Shown here: piece after piece, positions 55,351-64,000 of the stretch
Numbering within the stretch: position 1 is the first letter of the stretch
Layout: each line of letters opens with the position of its first letter
Source: Blastococcus aggregatus
Lineage (GTDB): Bacteria > Actinomycetota > Actinomycetes > Mycobacteriales > Geodermatophilaceae
Reading direction: 5' to 3'
Length of the DNA: 64,000 nt
Assembly (NCBI RefSeq): GCF_900221005.1
Contig: NZ_OBQI01000002.1
Location: 620,001 to 684,000 of the forward strand
Notes under the pieces: model-generated
Told to the model about the DNA's origin: nothing
What the model saw: only the letters and a program-made list of their open reading frames with translations
The model's database searches: none
Program-made: the position numbers and the translations under genes

Positions 55351-56720
55351 CGGAACATCACGTTCTTCCCCCGCAGGACCGGCGCCAGGGTCGCGGCACC
55401 GAGGTCGGACACGTCACCGGGCGCGTCGCCCGTCTGGACCGCGAGGATGTTGCGCACGAAGTCGAGCTCGGCCGAGGACCCGGCGAGCACGTCCGGCAGC
55501 GACTTCCCCGCCCGCGCGCGACCGGGCACGTTGTTCGGGTTGCCGCCGTCGTCGGCGCCGCCCTCGTAGCAGACCGGCTCCTCGCGCAGCTCGCTCTCCG
55601 GCGACTCGATGCCGTCGAGGGGCGGGTAGGGGCAGTAGTACTCCCCCGCCTGCGCCTGCGCGATCTCTCCCTCGATGTCGTCCAGGCCGCGGCAGTCGGG
55701 CGCCGCCGTGTCGGCGTAGATCGGCTGGTCGCCCGGGACGTAGGGGTTGCGCGGCGGCAGGGTGAACACGATGTTCAGGTTCAGCGCCGGGTCGCCGTCG
55801 GTGCCAAAGGTCTCGCCGATGCGGGGGACCGAGGAGGCCAGCCCGTCGAGCAGGCAGGGGTAGACCGGCGAGTACTGGGCGAAGAGCCCGAGCACCGGCC
55901 GGGACGTCTCCGCCAGCGAGATGAGGTTGCGCTCGTTGCGCTCGAGGAAGCCCGCGGCCACGTTGGAGGAGCTGGTCCCCACGGTGAACGTGCGGCGCAG
56001 CTGCTCCTCCTGGTCGACCACGGTCGTGTTGGTGACGGCGAGGTTGTCCAGCACGGCCAGCAGGTCGTCGGCGGCGCCCTCGTAGGTCTCGGCGAAGTCG
56101 GCCACGCCGGAGATGTCCGCCTGCAGTTCGGGCAGCACGGTGTTGAGCTCCCCGATGTACTCGCCGGTCGCGGCCAGGTTCGCGCCCAGCTGGTCACCGC
56201 GGCCGCGGACGGCGTCCGCGACGGCACCCAGGGTGAAGGCGAGGTCCTCGGGCTGCACCGCCTGGAGCAGCGGCAGCGTGTCGTCGATCACCCGCTGCAG
56301 CTCGATGGCGTTGCTCGTCCGGTCCTGGCCGATGACGTCGCCGTCGGCCAGCCGTTCCGCGCTCGGGTTCTCCGGCAGCTCGAGGGACACGAAGCGCTCG
56401 CCGAAGAGGGTCTTGGGCAGCAGCCGTGCGGTCACGTCGGCGGGGATCTGCTCGAGGTGCTCCGGATCGATCGCGAGCTCGATCACGGCGCCGTCCGCAC
56501 TGGCCTCCACGTCGCGCACCTCGCCGACGATGACGCCGCGCACCTTCACGTCGGAGGCCGCCTGGAGCTGGTTGCCGGCCGTGTCCGCCTCCAGCGTCAC
56601 CCGGACGACGTCGGCGAACGCCTTGTTGTACTGCGCCACGGCCAGGCCGAGGAGCAGCACGAGGACGGCGAGGAACGCCACGCCCTGCAGGCGCGTGCGG
56701 ATCACCTTGCTCCTGCTCAT
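55347..56720 (-). CDS. mceA: MceA-like protein
   Basis: First MCE protein, 457 residues. Membrane helix GVAFLAVLVLLLGLAVAQYNKAF, MCE domain (VRVTLEADTAGNQLQAASDVKVRGVIVGEVRDVEA, KTLFGERFVSLELPE), a helical tube region and a long MceA-specific C-terminal domain with CLLDG, PPRNPYVPGDQPIYADTAAPDCRG and YYCPYPPLDG cysteines. It begins 7 nt after the second yrbE gene. Confidence 0.95.
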   Translation of the reverse strand: MSRSKVIRTRLQGVAFLAVLVLLLGLAVAQYNKAFADVVRVTLEADTAGNQLQAASDVKVRGVIVGEVRDVEASADGAVIELAIDPEHLEQIPADVTARLLPKTLFGERFVSLELPENPSAERLADGDVIGQDRTSNAIELQRVIDDTLPLLQAVQPEDLAFTLGAVADAVRGRGDQLGANLAATGEYIGELNTVLPELQADISGVADFAETYEGAADDLLAVLDNLAVTNTTVVDQEEQLRRTFTVGTSSSNVAAGFLERNERNLISLAETSRPVLGLFAQYSPVYPCLLDGLASSVPRIGETFGTDGDPALNLNIVFTLPPRNPYVPGDQPIYADTAAPDCRGLDDIEGEIAQAQAGEYYCPYPPLDGIESPESELREEPVCYEGGADDGGNPNNVPGRARAGKSLPDVLAGSSAELDFVRNILAVQTGDAPGDVSDLGAATLAPVLRGKNVMFR

Positions 56721-56727
56721 CGGCCGG

Positions 56728-57597
56728 TCACCCCGCGATCCGGACGGTCGTGGTCGAGCCCCAGATGGCCAGCGACAGGAAGAGGTCGATGACGTTGATC
56801 GCCACGATGGAGAAGCGCACCGCCCGGCCGACCGCCATGCCGACGCCCGACGGGCCCCCGCTGGCCCGGTAGCCGTAGTAGCAGTGGGTCAGGATGACCA
56901 CCACGGCGAAGACCATCACCTTGAGGAACGACCAGAGCACGTCCTCCGGGGGCAGGAACAGGTTGAAGTAGTGGTCGTAGGTCCCCGCCGACTGCCCGTA
57001 CACCTGCGTGACGACGGTGCGGGTGGCGAAGTAGCTGGTCAGCAGACCCAGCACGTAGAGGGGGATGACGGCGATGAAGCCGGCGATGATGCGGGTGGTC
57101 ACGAGGAACGGCAGCGAGGGCACGCCCATGACCTCGAGGGCGTCGATCTCCTCGTTGATCCGCATGGCGCCGATCTGCGCGGTGAATCCGCAGCCGACCG
57201 TCGCCGAGAGCGCCACCCCGGCGACCAGCGGGGCGATCTCGCGGGTGTTGAAGTAGGCCGACAGGAAGCCGGTGAACGCCGACGTGCCCAGCTGGTCGAG
57301 GGCGGCGTAGCCCTGCAGGCCGACGGCGGAGCCGGTGAAGAAGGACAGGGCGGCGATGACGCCGACCGTTCCGCCGATGACCGCCAGTGCGCCGGTCCCG
57401 AAGGTCACCTCGGCCAGCAGCCGCATGACCTCCTTCTTGTAGCGCCGCAGAGTGCGGGGGGTCCACGCCAGCGCGCGGCCGTAGAAGCCGAGCTGGTCGC
57501 CGAGGTTCTCGAGCGTGTCCAGCGGCTGACTGCCCACGCGCTTGAGCCGTCGCAGGCCGACCTTGACCCGGTCCACCGGGGAGAAGAGCGCCATCAC
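56728..57597 (-). CDS. yrbEB: YrbE-type ABC permease B (MlaE family)
   Basis: A 289-residue permease with five or six membrane helices and the MlaE coupling-loop motif INEEIDALEVMGVPSLPFLVTTRI. It pairs with the preceding YrbE to form the inner-membrane channel that MceG drives. The start overlaps that gene by 4 nt. Confidence 0.94.
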   Translation of the reverse strand: MMALFSPVDRVKVGLRRLKRVGSQPLDTLENLGDQLGFYGRALAWTPRTLRRYKKEVMRLLAEVTFGTGALAVIGGTVGVIAALSFFTGSAVGLQGYAALDQLGTSAFTGFLSAYFNTREIAPLVAGVALSATVGCGFTAQIGAMRINEEIDALEVMGVPSLPFLVTTRIIAGFIAVIPLYVLGLLTSYFATRTVVTQVYGQSAGTYDHYFNLFLPPEDVLWSFLKVMVFAVVVILTHCYYGYRASGGPSGVGMAVGRAVRFSIVAINVIDLFLSLAIWGSTTTVRIAG

Positions 57598-58409
57598 GAC
57601 CCCTTCGGCGGGACGAGCTGGAAGTAGATCGCCGTCATGACGAGGTTCACGGCGAACAGCAGGATGAAGGTGATGACGACGGACTGGTTCACCGCGTCAC
57701 CGACGCCCTTCGGGCCACCGCCTGCGTTGAGCCCCTTGTACGACGCGACGATGCCGGCGATGAGCCCGAAGACCAGCGCCTTCGACTCCGAGGCCCAGAA
57801 GTCCTCGATCTGGGCCAGCGCGCTGAACGAGGAGAGGTAGGCGCCCGGTGTCCCGCCCTGGAGCACCACGTTGAAGAAGTAGCCGCCGGCGACCCCCACG
57901 ACGCTGACCAGCCCGTTGAGCAGGGTCGCGACCAGCATGGCGGCCAGCACCCGGGGGACGACGAGGCGCTGGATCGGGCTGATGCCCAGGACCTCCATCG
58001 CGTCGATCTCGTCGCGGATCTTGCGGGCCCCCAGGTCGGCGCAGATGGCCGAGCCACCCGCCCCGGCGATGAGCAGGGCGGTGACGATGGGGCTGGCCTC
58101 GCGGAGCACGGCGAGGACCGATGCCGAGCCGGTGAACGACTGGGCACCCAGCTGCCGGGTGAGCGACCCCAGCTGCAGGGCGATCACCGCGCCGAACGGG
58201 ATCGCGACCAGCGCGGTGGGGATGATCGTCACGCTCGCGACGAACCAGGCCTGCTGGATGAACTCGCGCAGCTGGAACGGCCGCTTGGGCAGTGCCTTGA
58301 GGACGTCGAGCGCGAAGGCGAACAGGTTGCCGCTGGCGGCCAACGGTCGGGTGGGCGAGAAGCGCCCGTCCAGGAGGCCGGGCGCCTTCGGCTCCTCACC
58401 GGTGCTCAC
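57594..58409 (-). CDS. yrbEA: YrbE-type ABC permease A (MlaE family)
   Basis: A 271-residue permease with helices such as PTALVAIPFGAVIALQLGSLTRQLG and the MlaE loop IRDEIDAMEVLGISPIQRLVVPRVLA. The ATG overlaps the mceG stop (58406-58409), coupling ATPase and permease synthesis. The pair is always found before mceA in mce operons. Confidence 0.95.
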   Translation of the reverse strand: MSTGEEPKAPGLLDGRFSPTRPLAASGNLFAFALDVLKALPKRPFQLREFIQQAWFVASVTIIPTALVAIPFGAVIALQLGSLTRQLGAQSFTGSASVLAVLREASPIVTALLIAGAGGSAICADLGARKIRDEIDAMEVLGISPIQRLVVPRVLAAMLVATLLNGLVSVVGVAGGYFFNVVLQGGTPGAYLSSFSALAQIEDFWASESKALVFGLIAGIVASYKGLNAGGGPKGVGDAVNQSVVITFILLFAVNLVMTAIYFQLVPPKGS

Positions 58410-59527
58410 GAGCTGCCGCCCGACCGAGGCAGGACAGTCGTGGCGGAGGAACCCGCCTCCGGCGCCCAGTGCCGCCCACCCTCGCCCCGCGTGGGAGCGA
58501 AGACGCCCGCGTCCGCCTGCGCCAGCAGCTCCTCGGGCAGCGACTGACGGATGGCGGCCTGCGTGGTGTCGTCGAACTCGTGCAGCATGCGCGCGACACG
58601 CTCCTGCCGGCGCCGCTCGGCCTGGCGCTCGGGCAGCCCCTCGGAGGGAGTCAGCTGCGGCGGGACGGCCTCACCACCGCTGGCACCCTTGGGGCCGACG
58701 CCGTTGTGCGAGTCGCCGCCACGGGCCTCCAGGGCGGCCATCTCGGCCTCGACCTGGGCGACGTCCTTCTCCTCGCTCATCCCGATGGGCCCCTCGCGGC
58801 GGCCGTTGAGGAACTGCCGGACCACCGGCTCCTGCGACGTGAGCAGTTGCTCGCGCGGGCCGAACATCACCAGGTTCTTGCGGAACAGCAGGCCGAGGTT
58901 GTCGGGGACCGTCCGCGCCGTGCCGATGTCATGGGTGACGATCAGGAAGGTGGCGTCGATCTGCGCGTTCAGGTCGACGATCAGCTGGTTGAGGTAGGCC
59001 ACACGGACCGGGTCGAGACCGGAGTCCGGCTCGTCGAACAGGATGATCTCGGGGTCGAGCACCAGGGCACGGGCGAGCCCGGCGCGCTTGCGCATGCCGC
59101 CGGAGATCTCGCCGGGGAGCTTCCCCTCGGCCCCCTGCAGACCGACCATGTCCATCTTCTCGAGGACGATGGACTTGACCTCGGACTCGCTCTTCTTCGT
59201 GTGCTCGCGCAGAGGAAAGGCGATGTTGTCGAACAGGTTCATCGACCCGAACAGGGCGCCGTCCTGGAACAGCACGCCGAAGAGCTTCCGGATCTCGTAG
59301 AGCTTGTGCTCGCTGGTCCGGACGATGTCGGTGTCCTTGATGACGATGGAGCCCCGCTCGGGCTTCAGCAGGCCCACCAGCGACTTCAGGAACACCGACT
59401 TGCCCGTGCCGGAGGGACCGAGCAGGACGGAGATCTCCCCTGGCGGCAGGGTCAGGGTGACATCGCTCCAGATGTTCTGGCTGCCGAACGACTTCGACAG
59501 ACCCTCGACCTCGACTGCGACGCCCAC
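58406..59527 (-). CDS. mceG: Mce ABC transporter ATPase MceG/Mkl
   Basis: ATPase that energises Mce lipid import. From GTG 59527 (GGGAGG 8 nt upstream; aligns with the mycobacterial start region) it has 373 residues. Walker A GPSGTGKS is at 37-44, signature ISGGM at 141-145, Walker B ILFDEPD at 162-168 and the switch H199. The Mkl-specific C-terminal extension begins after MFGPREQLLTSQEPVVRQFLNGRREGPIGMSEEKD and is long and charged. ATG 59578 is an alternative start. Mkl lies between rplL and rpoB in mycobacteria too, but there without mceA-F. Confidence 0.95.
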   Translation of the reverse strand: MGVAVEVEGLSKSFGSQNIWSDVTLTLPPGEISVLLGPSGTGKSVFLKSLVGLLKPERGSIVIKDTDIVRTSEHKLYEIRKLFGVLFQDGALFGSMNLFDNIAFPLREHTKKSESEVKSIVLEKMDMVGLQGAEGKLPGEISGGMRKRAGLARALVLDPEIILFDEPDSGLDPVRVAYLNQLIVDLNAQIDATFLIVTHDIGTARTVPDNLGLLFRKNLVMFGPREQLLTSQEPVVRQFLNGRREGPIGMSEEKDVAQVEAEMAALEARGGDSHNGVGPKGASGGEAVPPQLTPSEGLPERQAERRRQERVARMLHEFDDTTQAAIRQSLPEELLAQADAGVFAPTRGEGGRHWAPEAGSSATTVLPRSGGSS

Positions 59528-59763
59528 GTTCCCCGCCTCCCGCTCCGGTACTGGTACCGGGTCCCCGTCCCGCCGCATCGACGAGCCCCGGCAGTGTGCT
59601 GGCTCACCGCCACCTCCGCATCCGGAGAAGCCGTGCGCACACTGACTACTCGTCGGTAACGACCACGCGGCCAAGAGGTTACGAGTGTCACGGCTTTCAC
59701 GTGACCCCGGTCTCCATGCATTCCTCCTGCGGTGCGCCGCGTTCCCCCGCTCAGGGGACGCGA
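59528..59763 (-). promoter_or_regulatory. mce operon upstream region
   Basis: There is no gene here. A perfect dyad gtcacg-N7-cgtgac lies at 59687-59705. A -10-like TAACCT (59681-59676) is followed by a 13-nt sequence (plus strand 59665-59677) also found upstream of rplJ. A second dyad, GTAAC-N17-GTTAC, spans about 59656-59682. Together these look like a promoter with an operator for a dimeric repressor, but none is proven. Confidence 0.45.
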
Positions 59764-59797
59764 CAGGGGCCGCCCTCCCGGAGGAGGACGGCCCCTG
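59764..59797 (-). terminator. terminator after rplL
   Basis: A 9-bp outer stem (caggggccg / cggcccctg) with further pairing of ccctcc/ggagg inside lies 47 nt after the rplL stop. It is the expected end of the rplJ-rplL transcript before the mce operon. Confidence 0.6.
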
Positions 59798-59843
59798 CTG
59801 CCGTGCTGGTGGTGCTGTCCCCGGCGCCAGGCCGGGGAAGGTG

Positions 59844-60233
59844 TTACTTGACGGTGACGGTGGCGCCGGCGCCCTCGAGGGCGGCCTTGGCCTTCTCCGC
59901 GGCGTCCTTGGCGACCTTCTCCAGGACCGGCTTCGGCGCGTTGTCGACCAGGTCCTTGGCCTCCTTGAGGCCGAGGGAGGTCAGCGTGCGCACCTCCTTG
60001 ATGACCTGGATCTTCTTGTCGCCGGCAGCCTCGAGGATGACGTCGAACTCGTCCTGCTCGGCAGCGGCCTCGGGGGCAGCGCCGCCACCGGCGGGGCCGG
60101 CAGCCGCGACGGCCACGGGGGCAGCGGCGGTGACGTCGAACGTCTCCTCGAACTGCTTCACGAAGTCGGACAGCTCGAGGAGCGTCATCTCCTTGAACGC
60201 GTCGAGCAGCTCCGTGCTGGAAAGCTTCGCCAT
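59844..60233 (-). CDS. rplL: 50S ribosomal protein L7/L12
   Basis: Stalk protein of 129 residues, present as multiple dimers on L10. N-terminal dimerisation helix ([23 protein letters not shown]), Ala/Gly/Pro hinge, and the C-terminal factor-binding domain with [30 protein letters not shown]. It follows rplJ by 17 nt. Confidence 0.98.
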   Translation of the reverse strand: MAKLSSTELLDAFKEMTLLELSDFVKQFEETFDVTAAAPVAVAAAGPAGGGAAPEAAAEQDEFDVILEAAGDKKIQVIKEVRTLTSLGLKEAKDLVDNAPKPVLEKVAKDAAEKAKAALEGAGATVTVK

Positions 60234-60250
60234 GTCGATCTCCTTCTGGG

Positions 60251-60865
60251 TCAGTCGTCGCTGGCCGCGTCGGCGGCGGCAGCGTCGGTCTCGGGGGTGG
60301 TGTCAGCAGCAGGTGCGTCGTCAGCGGCAGGAGCCTCGGCAGCCGGAGCGTCGGCGGCCTTCTTCTCCTGCAGCGCGGCGGCGAGGCGGGCGACCTGCGA
60401 CAGCGGGGCCTGGAACAGCCCGGCAGCCTTGGTCAGGTTGCCCTTCATCGCGCCGGCCAGCTTGGCCAGCAGGACCTCACGGGGCTCGACGTCGGCGAGG
60501 CGGGTGACCTCGGAGGCGTCGACCGTGCGGCCGTCGACCACGCCGCCCTTGACGACGAGCAGCGGGTTGGCCTTCGCGAAGTCGCGGAGCGCCTTGGCAC
60601 CCTCGACCGGGTCGCCCTCGATGAAGGCGATCGCCGTGGGGCCGTTGAGCAGCGGGGCCAGGTCGGAGTAACCGACCGAGTCCGCGGCCCGCTTCGTCAG
60701 GGTGTTCTTGACGACGGCGTACGTGCTGCCCGCACCGAGGGAACGACGCAGCTGGGTCAGCTGCGCCACGGTCAGCCCGCGGTACTCGGTGAGCACCGCC
60801 GCACTCGAGCTCTGGAACCGCTCGGTGATCTCGTCGATCACCGCGGCCTTCGCCTGCGTGGGCAT
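60251..60865 (-). CDS. rplJ: 50S ribosomal protein L10 with acidic tail
   Basis: Stalk base of 204 residues from ATG 60865 ([36 protein letters not shown]). The core ends around residue 165 and is followed by about 40 Ala/Asp/Pro residues. L10, with bound L12, is the usual feedback repressor acting on its own leader, which is visible upstream. Confidence 0.97.
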   Translation of the reverse strand: MPTQAKAAVIDEITERFQSSSAAVLTEYRGLTVAQLTQLRRSLGAGSTYAVVKNTLTKRAADSVGYSDLAPLLNGPTAIAFIEGDPVEGAKALRDFAKANPLLVVKGGVVDGRTVDASEVTRLADVEPREVLLAKLAGAMKGNLTKAAGLFQAPLSQVARLAAALQEKKAADAPAAEAPAADDAPAADTTPETDAAAADAASDD

Positions 60866-61075
60866 GGGCCTCCTCTCGTCTGTCGGGCGACCACTGGCCA
60901 TCGCGCGAACGCGGGCGATCGGGTGGCCCCGGAGACGAGGAACGCCCCGGCGCAGGCGCACGGGGCGAGGAGCGGGATGCGCGCTGTTCGTGCCGCGGCA
61001 CCGCTGATCGAACCGTCCTCCTGCGCGGGTCGCCCGGATCTCCGGGACCTTCGATCGCACGCGGACGTGCGACGA
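60866..61075 (-). ncRNA. probable L10 leader (rplJL autoregulation)
   Basis: The long gap before rplJ contains a hairpin at 61055-61072 (tcgcacg / cgtgcga). A second stem at 61028-61050 has GGTC-CCGG arms and an asymmetric internal loop like a kink-turn, followed by the sequence GCGCAGGAGGACGG. This layout matches the known L10 leader that binds L10-(L12)4. It is an inspection-based call; no covariance search was run. A -10-like TACTCT (61108-61103) lies just upstream. Confidence 0.55.
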
Positions 61076-61133
61076 CCAACGGTCTTGGGGGGAACGCGGC
61101 CAAGAGTACGCGATGCCGGCCCCGGGACGCACA

Positions 61134-61166
61134 GAGGCCCCGCAGCGACGTGCGCTGCGGGGCCTC
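61134..61166 (-). terminator. hairpin after rplA
   Basis: A perfect 14-bp stem (61134-61147 / 61153-61166) with a 5-nt loop lies 15 nt after the rplA stop. It separates rplKA from the rplJL promoter and leader. Confidence 0.7.
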
Positions 61167-61181
61167 CGGGAGTGCGGTGGA

Positions 61182-61901
61182 TCAGTTGGTGGGCTCGTCC
61201 ACCAGCATGTTGCGGGTGCGGTTCGGGTCCACCGGGATGCCGGGGCCCATCGTCGTGGAGATGGTGACCTTCTTGACGTAGCGACCCTTGGCCGAGGACG
61301 GCTTGGCGCGGAGCACCTCGTCCAGGGCGGCCGCGTAGTTCTCGACCAGCTTGTCCTGGTCGAAGGAGGCCTTGCCGATCACCAGGTGCAGGTTGGCCTG
61401 CTTGTCGACGCGGAAGTTGATCTTTCCGCCCTTGATGTCGTTGACGGCCTTGGTGACGTCGGGGGTCACGGTGCCGGTCTTCGGGTTCGGCATCAGGCCG
61501 CGGGGGCCGAGGATGCGGGCGATCCGGCCGACCTTGGCCATCTGGTCCGGCGTCGCGATGGCGGCGTCGAAGTCCAGGAAGCCGCCCTGGATCTTCTCGA
61601 TCAGGTCGTCGGAGCCCACGACGTCGGCGCCGGCGGCCTCGGCCTCGGCGGCCTTGTCGCCGGTCGCGAAGACGATGACGCGGGCGGTCTTGCCGGTGCC
61701 GTGCGGCAGGTTGACCGTGCCGCGGACCATCTGGTCGGCCTTGCGCGGGTCGACGCCGAGGCGCATCGCGACCTCGACGGTGGCGTCGTAGGACGTCGTC
61801 GACGTCTCCTTCGCCAGCGCGGCGGCCTGGAGCGGGGAGTACAGGTTGTCCCGGTCGACCTTCTCGGCCGCGGCCCGGAACTTCTTGCCGTGCTTCGCCA
61901 T
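61182..61901 (-). CDS. rplA: 50S ribosomal protein L1
   Basis: L1 of 239 residues from ATG 61901 ([26 protein letters not shown]). The RNA-binding [25 protein letters not shown] and the C-terminal [18 protein letters not shown] are conserved. L1 usually represses rplK-rplA. A longer frame to 62366 overlaps rplK and was rejected. Confidence 0.98.
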   Translation of the reverse strand: MAKHGKKFRAAAEKVDRDNLYSPLQAAALAKETSTTSYDATVEVAMRLGVDPRKADQMVRGTVNLPHGTGKTARVIVFATGDKAAEAEAAGADVVGSDDLIEKIQGGFLDFDAAIATPDQMAKVGRIARILGPRGLMPNPKTGTVTPDVTKAVNDIKGGKINFRVDKQANLHLVIGKASFDQDKLVENYAAALDEVLRAKPSSAKGRYVKKVTISTTMGPGIPVDPNRTRNMLVDEPTN

Positions 61902-61989
61902 GGTGGTTCCTCTCCCCCGGACGTCGCCGGGGATGGTGTGGTTGCCGGGCCAGGCGTGGCCCTCCCACAGGTGCTGGGGTGGTGCTCGG

Positions 61990-62418
61990 TCAGACGACCG
62001 TGATGCCCATCGAACGGGCGGTGCCGGCGATGATCCGCTCGGCCTGGTCGAGGTCGTTGGCGTTGAGGTCGACCATCTTGGTGGTGGCGATCTCGCGGAC
62101 CTGGTCACGGGTGACCGTGGCGACCTTGGTCTTGTGCGGCTCGCCCGAGCCCTTCTCGACACCAGCGGCCTTGAGCAGCATGCGCGCGGCCGGCGGCGTC
62201 TTGGTGACGAAGGTGAACGACCGGTCCTCGAAGACCGAGATCTCGACCGGGACCACGTCGCCGCGCTGCGACTCCGTGGCGGCGTTGTAGGCCTTGCAGA
62301 ACTCCATGATGTTGACGCCGTGCTGGCCGAGCGCCGGACCGACGGGCGGGGCGGGGGTGGCCGCACCGGCCTTGATCTGGAGCTTGATGACCGCGGTCAA
62401 CCGCTTCCTGGGGGGCAT
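61990..62418 (-). CDS. rplK: 50S ribosomal protein L11
   Basis: L11 of 142 residues. [45 protein letters not shown] is the N-terminal domain that binds thiostrepton and RelA regions; the C-terminal RNA-binding domain has [22 protein letters not shown]. It follows nusG by 43 nt. Confidence 0.98.
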   Translation of the reverse strand: MPPRKRLTAVIKLQIKAGAATPAPPVGPALGQHGVNIMEFCKAYNAATESQRGDVVPVEISVFEDRSFTFVTKTPPAARMLLKAAGVEKGSGEPHKTKVATVTRDQVREIATTKMVDLNANDLDQAERIIAGTARSMGITVV

Positions 62419-62461
62419 GACTTCCTTCTATCGGTGGTGGATCAGCTGGCGCCGCTGGGCG

Positions 62462-63331
62462 TCAGATCTTGCTGACCTGGTTGAACGACAGCTCGACGGG
62501 CGTCTCGCGGCCGAAGATGGAGACCAGCACCTGCAGCTTCTGCTGCTCGGCGTTGATCTCGTTGATCGTGGCGGGCAGGGTCGCGAACGGCCCGTCCATC
62601 ACGGTGACCGACTCGCCGACCTCGAAGTCCACGAGAGCGGCCGGCGCAGCGGCAGCGGGTGCCGCGTCGCCGCCGGCGGTGCGGGCGGCCTGCGGGGCGG
62701 TGGCCGGGACGAGGATCTTGACGACCTCGTCGAGGGTCAGCGGCGAGGGCTTGGACGTCGCGCCGACGAACCCGGTGACGCCGGGGGTGTTGCGCACGGC
62801 GCCCCACGACTCGTCGTTGAGCTCCATGCGCACCAGCAGGTAGCCCGGCAGCACCTTGCGGTTGACCTGCGCGCGCTTGCCGTTCTTGATCTCGGTGACC
62901 TCCTCGGTGGGCACCTCGATCTGGTAGATGTAGTCCTCCACGTCGAGGGACTGGATGCGCGCCTCGAGGTTGGTCTTCACCTTGTTCTCGTAGCCGGCGT
63001 AGCTGTGCACGACGTACCAGTCGCCGGGGGCGATCCGCAGCGCCTTCTTCATGGCCTCGGCCGGGTCCTCGTCCTCCGGCTCCTCGGCCGCGACGGGCTC
63101 CTCGGCGGCGACCGGCTCCTCGGCGGCGACGGGGGACTCCTCGGCGGCGTCGGCCTCCGGGTTCTCGGCGTCGAGCTCGAGGTCGGCGGTGTCGCTGGAG
63201 CCCTCGGCTGCGCCGGTCTCACCGGCGCCGGTCTCGACGTCGGCGGTGCCGCGCGCCTCGAGGCGGGCGTCGTCCAGGTCGATGCCTTCGACCGAGCTGT
63301 CGCGCTCGTCGGGCTCGCGGGGGTCTGTCAC
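62462..63331 (-). CDS. nusG: transcription factor NusG with acidic N-terminal extension
   Basis: The 289-residue factor couples RNA polymerase to Rho or the ribosome. The NGN domain starts at about 103 ([24 protein letters not shown]) and the KOW domain ends the protein ([24 protein letters not shown] ... NQVSKI). The first 95 residues are Glu/Ala-rich and contain three PVAAEE repeats (67-84). Between NGN and KOW lies an Ala-rich linker. It follows secE. Confidence 0.97.
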   Translation of the reverse strand: MTDPREPDERDSSVEGIDLDDARLEARGTADVETGAGETGAAEGSSDTADLELDAENPEADAAEESPVAAEEPVAAEEPVAAEEPEDEDPAEAMKKALRIAPGDWYVVHSYAGYENKVKTNLEARIQSLDVEDYIYQIEVPTEEVTEIKNGKRAQVNRKVLPGYLLVRMELNDESWGAVRNTPGVTGFVGATSKPSPLTLDEVVKILVPATAPQAARTAGGDAAPAAAAPAALVDFEVGESVTVMDGPFATLPATINEINAEQQKLQVLVSIFGRETPVELSFNQVSKI

Positions 63332-63371
63332 AGAGATCTCTTCCTTGTCGGATGGGCGGGCGGGGCGGAGG

Positions 63372-63887
63372 TCAGCCGAAGACGGCGATCACGCCCCGGG
63401 AGAAGAGCAGGTCCATCCCGGCCACCAGCGCGACCATGACCGCCATGAAGACGATCACCACGGTCGTGTAGGTGATCAGCTCACGGCGGCCCGGCCAGAT
63501 GACCTTGCGCAGCTCGGCGATCACCTCCCGCAGGAAGCGGCCGATGGAACGCTTCTGGCGGATCTGCTCGGCGCGGGCCCGCTCGGCCTCGGCGCGCGAG
63601 CGGGTGCCTCCACCGACGCCCGCGGCGGTGCGGGCGGCGCGGCGTGAACCGGCCTCCGCGGGCTCGTCGTCGTCCTCGCCGGCGGTGATCCGACCGCCCC
63701 GGCGGCGGGCCGGGGTCGTGACGACCTTGTCCTCGTCGGACGCGGCGTCGGCAGCCACGGCATCCTCGGCCGCCTCGAGCTCGGCGGCGTCGTCGACGCC
63801 CGGAGCCTCGCGGTCGAGCTGCTCGTCGGTCAGCTCGGCGTCGGGGACGTCGGGGGTGTCGTCCCCGCGTTCCGGCTTCTCGCTCAC
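63372..63887 (-). CDS. secE: preprotein translocase subunit SecE
   Basis: A 171-residue SecE. The conserved part is the C-terminal 60 residues: amphipathic [28 protein letters not shown] and one membrane helix ([20 protein letters not shown]). About 110 acidic, disordered N-terminal residues precede it. It starts with GTG at 63887, about 70 nt after the tRNA gene. Confidence 0.96.
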   Translation of the reverse strand: MSEKPERGDDTPDVPDAELTDEQLDREAPGVDDAAELEAAEDAVAADAASDEDKVVTTPARRRGGRITAGEDDDEPAEAGSRRAARTAAGVGGGTRSRAEAERARAEQIRQKRSIGRFLREVIAELRKVIWPGRRELITYTTVVIVFMAVMVALVAGMDLLFSRGVIAVFG

Positions 63888-63954
63888 TGCGCCTCGCTCG
63901 CCTCGTGGTGGGTGCCGTCCCCGGCGGGGGCGGTCGGCCGTGCCTGGTCTGTCG

Positions 63955-64000
63955 TGGCAGGGGTGACAGGACTTGAACCTGCAGCCTGCGGTTTTGGAGA
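63955..64000 (-). tRNA. tRNA-Trp (CCA anticodon), 3' part
   Basis: The minus strand at the right edge gives an anticodon loop reading CTCCAAA (anticodon CCA), the variable region, a T-arm GCAGG-TTCAAGT-CCTGT, the 3' acceptor strand CACCCCT, discriminator G and an encoded CCA. The 5' half is outside the window. A tRNA-Trp before secE-nusG is the standard actinobacterial order. Confidence 0.93.

Overview
The window is a piece of a very GC-rich actinobacterial chromosome. Third codon positions are almost all G or C, GTG starts are common, ATGA/GTGA/TGATG stop-start overlaps are frequent, and several promoters sit directly against start codons. A deazaflavin (F420)-type oxidoreductase, an Mce lipid importer and the gene order point to the Geodermatophilaceae (Blastococcus, Geodermatophilus, Modestobacter). 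That family placement is inference from gene content, not a database result.

Almost everything reads on the minus strand, so the chromosome is best followed from right to left. tRNA-Trp(CCA, partial)-secE-nusG-rplK-rplA comes first, then rplJ-rplL behind an L10-type leader. A complete 11-gene mce operon follows (mceG/mkl, two yrbE permeases, mceA-F, two Mce-associated membrane proteins), then rpoB-rpoC. After a three-gene plus-strand block come the str operon (rpsL-rpsG-fusA-tuf), the S10 operon (rpsJ to rpsQ), the spc operon (rplN to secY), adk-map, and the alpha operon (infA-rpmJ-rpsM-rpsK-rpsD-rpoA-rplQ), then truA. Further left are rplM-rpsI-glmM, glmS, and acpS-nnr-alr-hydrolase-udg.

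Two plus-strand islands interrupt this core. At 9.9-14.2 kb lies a molybdenum-cofactor island (moeA-moaC-mog, mobA, an atypical SDR, with fdhD on the opposite strand) beside a beta-carbonic anhydrase. At 37.6-40.0 kb, between rpsL and rpoC, lie a Nal1-like trypsin-fold protease, a 71-residue protein that looks like a free copy of the protease's own N-terminal domain, and a luciferase-like oxidoreductase.

The most unusual items are the protease/small-protein pair, the mce transporter sitting between rplL and rpoB with a calcium-loop-like tail on MceD, and long hairpin-containing leaders or spacers at several core operon boundaries. Several translation-machinery proteins also carry low-complexity extensions (S3, L17, S5, L10, NusG, SecE). 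I see no insertion sequence, prophage, CRISPR array or resistance gene. RpoB and RpsL look wild type at the classical rifampicin and streptomycin positions checked.
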